Assembly: GCA_937887565.1 (NCBI GenBank)
Contig: CALABS010000077.1
Location: 229,054 to 293,053, forward strand
Length of the DNA stretch: 64,000 nt
Direction of reading: 5' to 3'
Origin: an uncultured Rhodospirillaceae bacterium
Lineage (GTDB): Bacteria; Pseudomonadota; Alphaproteobacteria; Rhodospirillales; Magnetospirillaceae
A program made the translations under genes and the position numbers. The notes under the pieces were generated by a model. It was not told the origin of the DNA and searched no databases. It saw nothing but the letters and a program-made list of their open reading frames with translations. Every line of letters begins with the position of its first letter. Position 1 is the first letter of the stretch. Of the stretch, positions 1 to 8,472 are shown piece after piece.

Positions 1-1
1 G

Positions 2-403
2 GTCGAGGAGCTGTTGGGCGGGCTGACCGGGCGCCGCATCCTGCTGCTGGGCATCAGCTACCGCCAGGACATCGCCGACACCCGCCATTCGCCCTCCGAG
101 GCCTTCGTGCGGGCCGTCCGGACCAAGGGCGGAACCGTGGTCGCCCACGATCCGCTGACCAGCCGCTGGGAGGAGATGGAGATGGACGTCGATCCGGCCG
201 TTCCCGCCCCCGACGGCTTCGACGCGGTGGTGTTCGCGGTGCCGCATCCGGCCTATGTCGGCATGGACGTGCTGGAATGGCTGGGAAGCGCGCGGCCGTT
301 GGTGTTCGACGCCAATGCGGTGCTTGGACGGGAGCAGCTCGATCGATTGCGGCGGGCCGGCCTGCGGGTCGGCGCCATCGGCCGCGGGGAGGAGGGGAGA
401 TGA
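2..403 (+). CDS. Nucleotide-sugar dehydrogenase, C-terminal part (cut by window edge)
   Basis: The reading frame is open from the first bases, so only the last 133 or so residues of a UDP-glucose/UDP-ManNAc-type dehydrogenase are present. The signature GISYRQDIADTRHSPSEAF matches the family's C-terminal substrate-binding block (G-x-x-Y-K-x-D-x-x-D-x-R-x-S-P). It is followed by a second Rossmann half with GGTVVAHDP and FDAVVFAVPH. The family oxidises a nucleotide sugar to the uronic acid using two NAD+. The catalytic Cys region lies outside the window, so substrate is undetermined. The stop codon overlaps the next gene's ATG (ATGA), indicating translational coupling in a sugar-nucleotide operon. 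Confidence 0.85.
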   Translation, partial: VEELLGGLTGRRILLLGISYRQDIADTRHSPSEAFVRAVRTKGGTVVAHDPLTSRWEEMEMDVDPAVPAPDGFDAVVFAVPHPAYVGMDVLEWLGSARPLVFDANAVLGREQLDRLRRAGLRVGAIGRGEEGR

Positions 404-1377
404 ACCGTGCGATGATCACCGGCGGGGCGGGCTTCATCGGCCTGCATCTGGCCCGGACCCTGGCGGCCGAGGGCTGGCAGGTCGATCTGGTGGACGATTT
501 CTCGCGCGGCGCCCGCGACGCCGAGCTGGACGCCCTGGCGGCCCGGCCGGGCGTGCGGGTGATCGGAGCCAATCTGTGCGAGCCCGAGGGCTGGGCCGGG
601 CTGGCGACCGACCATGACGTCATCTTCCACATGGCCGCCATCGTCGGGGTCGCCAACGTGCTCAACAACGCCTTCGGCGTGCTGGAGCGCAACGTCGCCA
701 TGACCGTGCTGGCGCTGCGCCATGCGGAGCGGCAGAAGGCCCTGTCACGGTTCGTGTTCGCCTCCACCAGCGAGGTCTATGCCGGCACCCTCCAGCATTT
801 CGGCCTTCCCTTCCCAACCCCGGAGACGGTCCCCTTGGCCATCCCCGGCGTCGAACTGCCGCGCACCAGCTATATGTTGTCCAAGATCTACGGCGAGTCG
901 CTGTGCCTGCAGTCGGGCCTGCCGGTGACCATCATCCGGCCGCACAATGTCTACGGTCCCCGCATGGGCATGTCGCACGTCGTCCCCGAGCTGCTGAAGA
1001 AGGCTTGGGCTGCGCCCGAAGGCTCCGAACTCGAGGTGTTCTCGGTCGATCACCGGCGCACCTTCTGCTACGTGGACGACGCGGTGATCCTGATGGTCCG
1101 TGCCGCCGCCGCCCAGGCCGGGCGTGGCGCCACCTTCAACGTCGGCACGCAGGCCCCCGAGGTGACCATGGGCGAACTGGCCCAGGTGGTGATGGAGGCG
1201 GTGGGCAGGCATCTGTCTGTCAAGGCCATGCCGATGCATCCCGGCTCGCCGCCGCGCCGGTGCCCCGACACCACCCTGGTGGACGGCGTGACCGGGCATG
1301 CCTCGCGTATCAGTCTCGCCGATGGCGTCGCCCGCACCTTCGCCTGGTACCGCGACAACGTCTTCACCAGGACCTGA
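400..1377 (+). CDS. NAD-dependent epimerase/dehydratase (extended SDR)
   Basis: This 325-residue protein is an extended short-chain dehydrogenase acting on a nucleotide sugar. The N-terminal Rossmann motif TGGAGFIG (GxxGxxG) binds NAD(P). The catalytic Ser-Tyr-Lys set is visible as FASTSEVY and TSYMLSK (YxxxK), followed by IIRPHNVYGPRM, typical of this family. I chose the ATG at 400 because GGAGGGGAG lies just upstream, it overlaps the previous stop, and the glycine motif starts about 8 residues in. It is operonic with the dehydrogenase before it and the aminotransferase after it, so it probably supplies a keto- or epimerised sugar for glycosylation. Exact substrate is unknown. Confidence 0.88.
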   Translation: MNRAMITGGAGFIGLHLARTLAAEGWQVDLVDDFSRGARDAELDALAARPGVRVIGANLCEPEGWAGLATDHDVIFHMAAIVGVANVLNNAFGVLERNVAMTVLALRHAERQKALSRFVFASTSEVYAGTLQHFGLPFPTPETVPLAIPGVELPRTSYMLSKIYGESLCLQSGLPVTIIRPHNVYGPRMGMSHVVPELLKKAWAAPEGSELEVFSVDHRRTFCYVDDAVILMVRAAAAQAGRGATFNVGTQAPEVTMGELAQVVMEAVGRHLSVKAMPMHPGSPPRRCPDTTLVDGVTGHASRISLADGVARTFAWYRDNVFTRT

Positions 1378-1380
1378 GCC

Positions 1381-2517
1381 ATGATTCCGCTGGCCGTCCC
1401 CGACCTGTCGGGCAACGAGGCGCGCTATCTCCAGGAATGCGTGGACTCCACCTTCGTTTCGTCGGTGGGCCCCTTCGTCACCCGCTTCGAGGAAATGGTG
1501 GCGGCGTATGCCGGGGCGCCCTTCGGGATCGCCGTGGCCTCGGGCACGGCGGCGTTGCACACGGCGCTGACCGCCGTGGGGGTCGGGCGCGACGATCTGG
1601 TGGTGGTTCCCTCGCTGACCTTCGTCGCCACCGCCAATGCGGTGGCCTATTGCGGCGCCGAGCCGTGGCTGGCGGACGTGGCCCCCGACAGCTGGACGCT
1701 CGATCCCCGCCTGCTGGAACGGACGCTGGCGGCCGAGACCGAGCCGGCGCCGGAGGGCCGCCGTCACAAGGCCAGCGGCCGCGTCGTTCGTTGCGTCCTG
1801 CCGGTCTACACGCTGGGCATGCCGGCCGACATGGACGCCATCGCCGATATCGCGGGGCGGTTCGGGCTGCCGGTGGTGGCCGATGCCGCCGCCGCCCTGG
1901 GCGCCACCCTGCGCGGCAAGCCGGTGGGTGGGTTGGGGGCGACGCTGACCACCTTTTCCTTCAACGGCAACAAGACCATCACCTGCGGCGGCGGCGGGGC
2001 CATCGTCGGCACCGACGAGGCGCTGGTGACCCTGTGCCGCCACTTGTCCACCACCGCCCGGGTCGGGCAGGACTACAACCACGACCGGATCGGCTTCAAC
2101 TATCGCATGACCAACCTCCAGGCCGCGGTCGGCTGCGCCCAGATGGAGCGGGCCGACCAACTGGTCGCCGCCAAACGCCGCATCGACGCCGGCTACCGCG
2201 CCGCCTTCGACGGCCATCCTCGGCTGCGGCCGTTCCCCCGGCCGGACTGGGCCGAGAGCGCCTGCTGGTTCTCGGGGGGGGTGCTGGCCGAGGGCGACGT
2301 GGGCGATCTGCGTGCCGGGCTGCGCGCCGATGGCATCGACGCCCGGCCATTCTGGAAACCGATGCATCTTCAGGCCGCCTTCGCCGCATGCCCGCGCACG
2401 GCCATGCCGGTGTCCGAGGGCCTGTGGCGGCGCATCCTGACCCTGCCGTGTTCGACCGCCTTGACAGAGGCCGAGCAGCAGGCGGTGGTGATGGCGGTAC
2501 GGGGGCGGCTGGGCTGA
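1381..2517 (+). CDS. DegT/DnrJ/EryC1/StrS-family sugar aminotransferase
   Basis: This 378-residue PLP enzyme resembles the DegT/StrS family, which transaminates keto-sugars on nucleotide carriers. The segment SGTAALHTAL is the phosphate-binding region, VADAAAALGA carries the PLP-ring Asp, and TFSFNGNKTITCGGGG holds the Schiff-base Lys. YNHDRIGFNYRMTNLQAAVG is the family's usual C-terminal block. It starts 3 bp after the epimerase stop, so the three genes form one unit. Together they could convert a hexose to an aminosugar for surface or flagellin glycans. The gene converges on the next, minus-strand gene with only 24 bp between. Confidence 0.9.
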   Translation: MIPLAVPDLSGNEARYLQECVDSTFVSSVGPFVTRFEEMVAAYAGAPFGIAVASGTAALHTALTAVGVGRDDLVVVPSLTFVATANAVAYCGAEPWLADVAPDSWTLDPRLLERTLAAETEPAPEGRRHKASGRVVRCVLPVYTLGMPADMDAIADIAGRFGLPVVADAAAALGATLRGKPVGGLGATLTTFSFNGNKTITCGGGGAIVGTDEALVTLCRHLSTTARVGQDYNHDRIGFNYRMTNLQAAVGCAQMERADQLVAAKRRIDAGYRAAFDGHPRLRPFPRPDWAESACWFSGGVLAEGDVGDLRAGLRADGIDARPFWKPMHLQAAFAACPRTAMPVSEGLWRRILTLPCSTALTEAEQQAVVMAVRGRLG

Positions 2518-2541
2518 TGCCCCGTATGGCTTGGTGGCCGG

Positions 2542-3864
2542 TTAGAATTCCACCATCGCCCCTGGCGCGGCCACCTCGTCGATCTCGACCACGTGGATGC
2601 TCTGGTTGCCGGCGGCGTCGTTCACCGCCACCCCGACCGTCTTGACGTCGTCGGGCTCGATGGACTGGTCGTCGAAGACGTAGTGGAAGTCCTCAAGCGA
2701 GGTCCAGTAGTTCAGGTTGTCGTGGATGATCTTCCGCGACCGAGTGCGCACCGCCAGGAACGGCTGCGAACCGAAGATGCGGCCTTGTTCGGGGCGGATC
2801 GTCAGCCGGCGCGGGCGGGCGTCGTCGCCGAAGGACAGCGCGCAGCGCAGCTTGATCGCCGGTGCCGCAGGCGTGGGGTGGACGGTGTTGAAGGCCTCGA
2901 CCGCCTCGCCGTACCGGAACTTCACGTCCGGAAAGCGCCGCGTCATCAGGCGCAGGAGATGCTGGACATAGGCCATCTCGATGTCCAGGTCGCGCCAGTC
3001 GTGGCTCGCGAAGGACACCAGCGTCGGCAGCCCCTCGGCGGCGCGGCGGAAGGCCTTTTCCATCTCGACCTCGTCGAGGTTGGAAAAGCGATTGAGCACG
3101 TTGAGGCAACGGGCGATCTTGCGCCGGCAAGTCCCCTCGCGCTGATGGCAATGCGGATCAGGATGGTAGGTGCGCCAGTCGTCCGGTGCCCAGCGCCAGT
3201 CGGAAAACCTGCCGGCGGCCAAGTCTGGATTGGCCTCCTCGTCCAGGGACCGATAGGCGATGTTGCCGTAGTCGAAGGGAATCCACTGCTCCAGGAACCA
3301 GTGGCTGTCGGGACGCTCGTCCTGGAAGCCGGGGCGATTGCAGCGGGGAAACCAGCGGTGGTCGAGCACGCGCCGGCCGAGGATCTCGTAAAGGCCGGGG
3401 CTGTTCAGGTACGAGGTGGCGCATTTGTTGGCCTCCCCGTAGGTGCTCATGGGGTGGAAGTGCCAATGCAGCCCGTCGCCTCGGCCCTGGGCGTCGACCA
3501 GGTCGCGGTAGAAGTCGAACACCGCGTGCATGCCCATGGCGCGGCCGCGCGGATTGTCCACGAAGCCCACGTGGTCCATGCAGAACCAGTTGAACACCCA
3601 GCCGTTGCCGGCGCTATCCGGTAGCGCCATGCGCCGCGCGTCGGAGGTGGCGACGGCCAGCATGGACGATATTCCCTCCCATGACCCCAGCACGGCCGGG
3701 CGATGGGCGGCGATCACCGCATCCATATCGGCGGTGGTGAAGTCGGGCAGTGGGCGCGGGAAAACGGTGCGCCATTCGTGCACCCCCGGGCGGGGCGGCG
3801 CCTCGGCCAGCGGACCCTCGGTGTCGACGCAGTGGACGATGTGGACGACCCGCCCGTCAGTCAT
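2542..3864 (-). CDS. Polysaccharide deacetylase-like protein of unknown substrate
   Basis: A 440-residue cytosolic-looking protein with no signal peptide. The start HIVHCVDTEGP, the internal LHWHFHPMS and the later LVSFASHDWRDL resemble the Asp/His metal-site motifs of NodB-like polysaccharide deacetylases, but the assignment is by motif only. The C-terminal 110 residues look like a separate beta-rich domain. Its ATG overlaps the 3' end of the upstream TPR-glycosyltransferase gene by 8 bp, so both are co-transcribed with the minus-strand glycosylation genes at 3.9-7.4 kb. It may trim or modify a glycan, or only share the fold. Confidence 0.6.
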   Translation of the reverse strand: MTDGRVVHIVHCVDTEGPLAEAPPRPGVHEWRTVFPRPLPDFTTADMDAVIAAHRPAVLGSWEGISSMLAVATSDARRMALPDSAGNGWVFNWFCMDHVGFVDNPRGRAMGMHAVFDFYRDLVDAQGRGDGLHWHFHPMSTYGEANKCATSYLNSPGLYEILGRRVLDHRWFPRCNRPGFQDERPDSHWFLEQWIPFDYGNIAYRSLDEEANPDLAAGRFSDWRWAPDDWRTYHPDPHCHQREGTCRRKIARCLNVLNRFSNLDEVEMEKAFRRAAEGLPTLVSFASHDWRDLDIEMAYVQHLLRLMTRRFPDVKFRYGEAVEAFNTVHPTPAAPAIKLRCALSFGDDARPRRLTIRPEQGRIFGSQPFLAVRTRSRKIIHDNLNYWTSLEDFHYVFDDQSIEPDDVKTVGVAVNDAAGNQSIHVVEIDEVAAPGAMVEF

Positions 3865-5671
3865 GGGCCAGCTCCGCGAGGGTTGCCGCCGCCACCGCCA
3901 CCGGGGCGCTCCAGTCTCCGCGTTCGCTCTGGCGAAGGATGCGCATGCTGGGATACCAGGGCGAGTGGCCGCCGTCCTGCCCCCATCGCCATTCGGCCGG
4001 CTGGCGGACCAGAAGCCAGGTGGGCCGGCCGAGCGCGCCGGCCAGATGAGCCATCACGGTGTCGACGGTGATGATCAGGTCCAGATTGGCAAGGATGGCG
4101 GCGGTATCGGAAAAGTCGCGGATCTGGGCGCCAAGGGAGGTGACGGTGCCGGGCAGCGGCACGTCGAATTGTTCCACCGACAAGTCATGGAAGGCCACGC
4201 CCGGAACCGCCAACAGCGGCGCCATGTCGGTCGCCGCCAGCGAGCGCCGCGAGTGGGTGCCGGGGCGGTGGGCGAGGCGCAGCAGCACGCCGACGCGGGG
4301 GCGGCCGCAGGCCTTCAGCCGGTGCCGCCACTCCTCCACCCGACCGGCGTCGGGGGTCAGGTAGGGGGGCGCACCGGGAATGCGGCCAGGGGCTGTGCCC
4401 AGCAGCCTGGGCAGGCTGCCAGCCAGGACCATCAGGTCGGCCGGCGAGGCTTCCGCGAAGGATGTCACCTCGGAGGCGCCGTCGAGGCCCTGGAGCAGCT
4501 CCCCGAGTTCCGGCTGGCATGCCACGGCGACCGTCGCGCCGCGATCGGCAAGGGGACGGACGAAGCGGCAGAACTGGATGGAATCGCCTAGCCCCTGTTC
4601 GCACACCACCAGTAGGCGTTTGCCGTCAAGGGAGCCGCCGTCCCATTCGGGCAGCGGGGTCGAAGCGAGTAGGGCGGCGATACGGGGATCGGCGGTGCGG
4701 CGGGCCTCATAATTCTCCCATCCGGACTGAAGGTCCCCCAACGCAAGTTGGACCAGCGCCTTCTTGCCGCGCGCCTCGGCCCCGGCCGGATCGAGGGCGA
4801 GGGCGCGGTCATAGGCGGCCAGGGCCTCGTCGAACCGCCCCAGGTCGGCCAGGGCGTCGCCCAGCACCACCTCGGCCTCGGCCGGAAGTGGACGGAAAAT
4901 TTCGATGCTCTTGCACAGGGCGACCGCCTGCCCGGCGTCGCCGGCCTGGAGGGTGGCCAGCGCCAACATGCGGCGGATGTCGGGTTTGAAGCCTTGGTCG
5001 TCAGCCCGCTTGAGGATGTTCCGGGCCTCGTCGAACCGGTTGTCCAGCAGCATCAGCGCTCCCAGGTTCACCAATGCCGTCTGGTCCTTGGGGGAGATGG
5101 AAACGGCGGCTCGGTATTCCTGCTCCGCCTCATCCAGCCGTCCGGCCGCCACCAGCAGGGTGCCCAGGTTGAGCCTGGCGCGCGTGCTGTCGGGGGCTGC
5201 CACGGTGGCGCGGCGGGTCGCCGTCTCGGCATCGCCCATCCGGCCCTGGGCGCGAAGCGCGTCGGAGAGGGTGAGCAGTACTGGGGCGCCGGCATCGGCG
5301 GCCTCGGCGACCGGGCCGAGCAGGGCTTCCGCGTCGGCGGCCGAGCCGGTGGCGGTCAACACGGTGGCGAGGTTGATCAGGATGTCCACACGCCCGGGCG
5401 CCTGCGCCACCGCCGTTCGCAACGTCGCCACCGCGTCGGCGGGTTGGCCGCCGGTGGCCTGGACGACTCCCAGCAGGTTGAGGACGTCGACGTTGCCAGG
5501 CGACAGCTCCAGAATGCTTCGGCACATCATCTCCGCCACGGGCAGGTTGCCGGTTTGGTACTGGCGAACCGCCATCTGCGTCATCTCGGCGAGCTTGGCC
5601 CCGGCGAGATCCTGTCCTGGCCGTGACGAAGCCGGTGAGCCGTTGGCCTTGCGAGGCGGCTTGGTGGTCAT
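3857..5671 (-). CDS. TPR-repeat protein with GT9-like glycosyltransferase tail
   Basis: This 604-residue protein has about eight TPR units in residues 30-330 (for example GRLDEAEQEYRAAVSISP and GRFDEALAAYDRALALDP). A GT9/heptosyltransferase-like domain follows, with EQGLGDSIQFCRFV and the C-terminal signature TVDTVMAHLAGALGRPTWLL. In alphaproteobacteria, TPR-fused glycosyltransferases such as FlmG bind flagellin through the TPRs and glycosylate it; FlmG's catalytic part differs, so function here is inferred from architecture. It lies 16 bp after the paralogue at 5688-6962 and overlaps the deacetylase-like gene. The transferred sugar cannot be predicted. Confidence 0.8.
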   Translation of the reverse strand: MTTKPPRKANGSPASSRPGQDLAGAKLAEMTQMAVRQYQTGNLPVAEMMCRSILELSPGNVDVLNLLGVVQATGGQPADAVATLRTAVAQAPGRVDILINLATVLTATGSAADAEALLGPVAEAADAGAPVLLTLSDALRAQGRMGDAETATRRATVAAPDSTRARLNLGTLLVAAGRLDEAEQEYRAAVSISPKDQTALVNLGALMLLDNRFDEARNILKRADDQGFKPDIRRMLALATLQAGDAGQAVALCKSIEIFRPLPAEAEVVLGDALADLGRFDEALAAYDRALALDPAGAEARGKKALVQLALGDLQSGWENYEARRTADPRIAALLASTPLPEWDGGSLDGKRLLVVCEQGLGDSIQFCRFVRPLADRGATVAVACQPELGELLQGLDGASEVTSFAEASPADLMVLAGSLPRLLGTAPGRIPGAPPYLTPDAGRVEEWRHRLKACGRPRVGVLLRLAHRPGTHSRRSLAATDMAPLLAVPGVAFHDLSVEQFDVPLPGTVTSLGAQIRDFSDTAAILANLDLIITVDTVMAHLAGALGRPTWLLVRQPAEWRWGQDGGHSPWYPSMRILRQSERGDWSAPVAVAAATLAELAHD

Positions 5672-5687
5672 GGTCGGTCTCCGGGCG

Positions 5688-6962
5688 TCAGGCGTCGCCG
5701 AGTTGGAAATGGCGCCTCAGGGCACCGGCAACCGTGCCGGCGACCTCCTTCCAGGGCTCGCCGGGAGCGCGCCGGACGATGCGGGCGGTCGGGTACCAAA
5801 TCGAGGTCTCGTCTCCGGCCCAGCACCAGCTCCCCCCCGTCTCGGCCAGCACCCACAACGGCTTGCCCAGCGCGCCGGCCAGATGGGCGGTCAGCGTGTC
5901 GACCGAGACGACGAGGTCAAGCGCGGCGACCATGGCTGCGAGTTCCGCCGGGTCGCGCATCGTGTCGCGGAAGCTCTCGGCCAAGCCGGACAAGGTGTCG
6001 GTCGGCGGCACAGGGCACAGGTTGACGAACCGCAGTCCTTCCACGGACATCAGGGCGCGCAGTTGATGGTGCGTGCATCCGGGGACGCTCCAGTCCACTC
6101 CCACCACCGGCCGGGGATCATCTTCCTTGGCGAGCCTGTTCCGCCAGACGGCCACGAGACTGGGCTCCGGTTCGATCCGGGGCGGTGGCGGCACCGTATC
6201 GGGTGTGGCGACGTCGAACAACGCCGGCAGATCACTCAAATTGACCTGGGCACTCATCTCGCGTGCCTGTCCACCCGGGGCCACCAGTTCCAGCCCGCCG
6301 GGCAGCATGCGCAGAATGGGATGCAATTGGGGCACCGCAAGGACAACCGGCGTCGCACCGCGCTCGGCGACACCCGGCAGGAAGCGAGCGAATAGGATCG
6401 TCATTTCGGCGCTGATGTCGCACAGCACGGCGACGCGACCGATCGAATCTCCCTGCCAGCGCGGAATCCCCGGCAGTTCGGCCGGGAGTTCCGCAGCCAG
6501 CCGGGGCCATGCCTCGCCGAAGCGTCCGGCGGCTAGCAAGGGAGCGGCGAGTGTCGAATTGTCGGCGATCCCATCGAGCACCGAGATCGCCTCGTCCAAC
6601 CGGCCCGCCGCCGACAGCGCCTGCCCCATCTGCAACTTGAGCGCCGGGTCGTCCGGCATCTCGGAAATGAGCCCCTCCAGTATCTCGATGCATTCGGACA
6701 CCCGGCCGTCGTTGAAGAGGGCGCGGGCCAAATCCCGGCGCGCTTCCGACCTGGACGGGTCGATTTCGATGGCGCGGCGGTACTGGGCGATGGCGAGCGG
6801 GAAATTTCCCCGCCTGAGGGCGACGTCGGCCGCCTCCTCGGCGAAGTCGGCATCGTCGGGAGCGGCGGCGACCAGCCGCACGTAGATGGGCTCCGCGAAG
6901 TGCAGGCGCCCGGCGTCGCGATGGAGGCGGGCGGCGTGGATGATCTGAGGGATATCGGTCAC
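5688..6962 (-). CDS. Second TPR-GT9-like protein, shorter paralogue
   Basis: This 424-residue protein has fewer TPRs (residues 1-140, e.g. GNFPLAIAQYRRAIEIDP and GRLDEAISVLDGI). A degenerate GT9-like region follows, ending in SVDTLTAHLAGALGKPLWVL, the same signature as the neighbour at 3857-5671. The canonical G-L-G-D-x-I motif is replaced around RVAVLCDISAEMTILFARFL, so catalysis is doubtful. I chose the GTG at 6962 over an upstream ATG at 7037 because GAGGA lies about 8 bp before it and the upstream extension would overlap the FlaF-like gene. It may be a flagellin-binding partner of its neighbour rather than an enzyme (inference). Confidence 0.75.
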   Translation of the reverse strand: MTDIPQIIHAARLHRDAGRLHFAEPIYVRLVAAAPDDADFAEEAADVALRRGNFPLAIAQYRRAIEIDPSRSEARRDLARALFNDGRVSECIEILEGLISEMPDDPALKLQMGQALSAAGRLDEAISVLDGIADNSTLAAPLLAAGRFGEAWPRLAAELPAELPGIPRWQGDSIGRVAVLCDISAEMTILFARFLPGVAERGATPVVLAVPQLHPILRMLPGGLELVAPGGQAREMSAQVNLSDLPALFDVATPDTVPPPPRIEPEPSLVAVWRNRLAKEDDPRPVVGVDWSVPGCTHHQLRALMSVEGLRFVNLCPVPPTDTLSGLAESFRDTMRDPAELAAMVAALDLVVSVDTLTAHLAGALGKPLWVLAETGGSWCWAGDETSIWYPTARIVRRAPGEPWKEVAGTVAGALRRHFQLGDA

Positions 6963-6993
6963 TGTACGGTTTCCTCGTCCGGGCGCCCGCGCT

Positions 6994-7362
6994 TCAGCCG
7001 CCCCGGGCGCGCTTCTCGCCTTCCAGCAGCCCTTCACAGATTTGAAGGTTGATGTTGATGATCAGGTCCAGCGTCTTGTCCTGCAAGCCCTGGGGGTCGA
7101 AGGTGCGGTCGGCCATGAAGTTGCCGAGATCGACCAGATTGCGTTTGGTTTCTGGTGACAGCGAACAGTCGATGCGCTGGACCATCGTGCGGATGGCGAT
7201 CCAGACCATCAGGTTTTCCTGGAGGGCGGAGGTCAGTCCAGGACTGCCGAGGCCGCCCGTCGCCCGTGCCTGATCCATCGCGATGGCGACGCGCGAAAGC
7301 TGGTAGGCCTGTTCTTCGACGAGGCTGAGAGCCTCCCCCTGGCAGCGCGCGTCGGTCACCAT
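6994..7362 (-). CDS. FlaF-family flagellar regulator/chaperone-like protein (copy 1)
   Basis: A 122-residue helical protein matching the FlaF pattern: EEQAYQLSRVAIAMDQA near the N-terminus, NLMVWIAIRTMV in the middle and IININLQICEGLLEG near the end. FlaF of Caulobacter binds flagellin and is needed for its synthesis and secretion. GGGAGGA directly precedes the ATG at 7362; a GTG at 7359 is nearly as good, and the longer frame to 7440 adds residues unlike the family. It is closely related to the copy at 13582-13929 and more distantly to 13997-14473. It heads the minus-strand glycosyltransferase genes. Confidence 0.75.
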   Translation of the reverse strand: MVTDARCQGEALSLVEEQAYQLSRVAIAMDQARATGGLGSPGLTSALQENLMVWIAIRTMVQRIDCSLSPETKRNLVDLGNFMADRTFDPQGLQDKTLDLIININLQICEGLLEGEKRARGG

Positions 7363-7586
7363 TCCTCCCGTCCCAAGGTCTCGGCGGAGAAGAAGCACGG
7401 CAGGCGCATCATGCCCGCCACTTCCGTCGGATGCAACCAAGCTATTGCCGGCGAGCCAGGACTGTCAACGGCCGCCGGAGTGTGCTAACTATTTGGAAAG
7501 GTTTGCGAGGTTAAATTACTCGTGGGTAACTGAATCCGTTCCCCGGACCGGTTCGAAGCGCCGGTCGTAGACGAGGGCAGAAGCCG

Positions 7587-8441
7587 ATGTCAGATTTCTC
7601 CTATGTTTTCGCCAAGCTTGGTGCCGCTGGCCAGGATCTCGCCTTCGAGGTCCGGTTCAACGCCATGCAGAACACGCTCCTCAAGCGCGCCAACGACGAG
7701 ATCGAGAAGGTCAAGGCGGCGGATAAGACCGGAGACAAGCTGAAAGCCCTGGAGAAGCAGCGGTCCGAGCTGACCGAGGGGCTCGGTCCCGTGAAGGTGT
7801 ATCAGTTCGCCGCCGAGGCGAATGTTCAGCGGCTTTACGAAGCTCAGAGTACTGGCAACGAAGCGCTTCCGCTTCTCCGCAACCTCGACAACAGCGTCAA
7901 GGCGTCGCTCACGGCCGATGAGGTCGAGAACATCAACGCCAAGAAGGACGCGATTCTGGAATTAGCGGACAACGTCATGATGTTGTCGCACCCCGACATC
8001 AACGATGGCAACGTCGTATTCCGGCTGCGCCAGGTCGTGGAGGACATTCGGGGGCTTTCGGCAGTTGAGGGCGACATCCCGGCCGAGGACGATCCCAATC
8101 CGGTCAATGGAAACCGGGATTTCTACGACAAGCTGGTGACATTACAGCACACCATCTCGGTGGCCTATACCGGAGCCCTCGACGCCCGCGAACAGGCGGG
8201 CGAACTGTCCGTCGACATGCAGACCAAGCTGTTCGAGATCGAGGGAGAGGCTGCCGACCTGACCCAGGTGGGCGTCAGCAAGGTCGTCGAGGAGGTGGAG
8301 GCCATTAAGCTGAAATACGCCAACCTTCTCAAGGCGATTTCGATTTCGTTCGAGGCATCCAAGTCGATCAGCACCTATCTCGAGAGCGGTCTGGCACCCC
8401 AGACGTACCCGACCGGATCCGTGATGAACTTGTTTTCCTGA
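7587..8441 (+). CDS. Unrecognised coiled-coil protein of the flagellar glycosylation island
   Basis: I do not recognise this 284-residue protein. It has no Cys or Trp, is acidic, has no signal peptide, and is predicted to be largely helical. A charged coiled-coil segment spans residues 30-65 (KRANDEIEKVKA), and a long helix at 225-270 (KVVEEVEAIKLKYANLL) precedes the end YPTGSVMNLFS. Absence of Cys, with helical termini and a variable middle, resembles flagellar axial proteins, but no flagellin motif is present. It lies between a FlaF-like gene and a TPR/GT41 gene, with a ribosome site GAGGGCAGAAG before the ATG. It could be a secreted filament subunit, a glycosylation substrate or a chaperone. 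Confidence 0.7.
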   Translation: MSDFSYVFAKLGAAGQDLAFEVRFNAMQNTLLKRANDEIEKVKAADKTGDKLKALEKQRSELTEGLGPVKVYQFAAEANVQRLYEAQSTGNEALPLLRNLDNSVKASLTADEVENINAKKDAILELADNVMMLSHPDINDGNVVFRLRQVVEDIRGLSAVEGDIPAEDDPNPVNGNRDFYDKLVTLQHTISVAYTGALDAREQAGELSVDMQTKLFEIEGEAADLTQVGVSKVVEEVEAIKLKYANLLKAISISFEASKSISTYLESGLAPQTYPTGSVMNLFS

Positions 8442-8472
8442 TCCGCCCCTTCTCCTTTATCACCGGACCACG

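Noticed and set aside
745..2367. Long minus-strand frame antisense to the epimerase and aminotransferase genes
   Set aside because: High-GC shadow frame; no domain motifs, and the plus-strand genes have clear catalytic motifs and ribosome sites. Similar shadows elsewhere, such as 38473-41574, were also ignored.
7441..7586. Possible sigma-54 promoter (TTGGAAAGGTTTGC) before the coiled-coil gene
   Set aside because: GG and GC are separated by 8 bases rather than 10, so the spacing is wrong.
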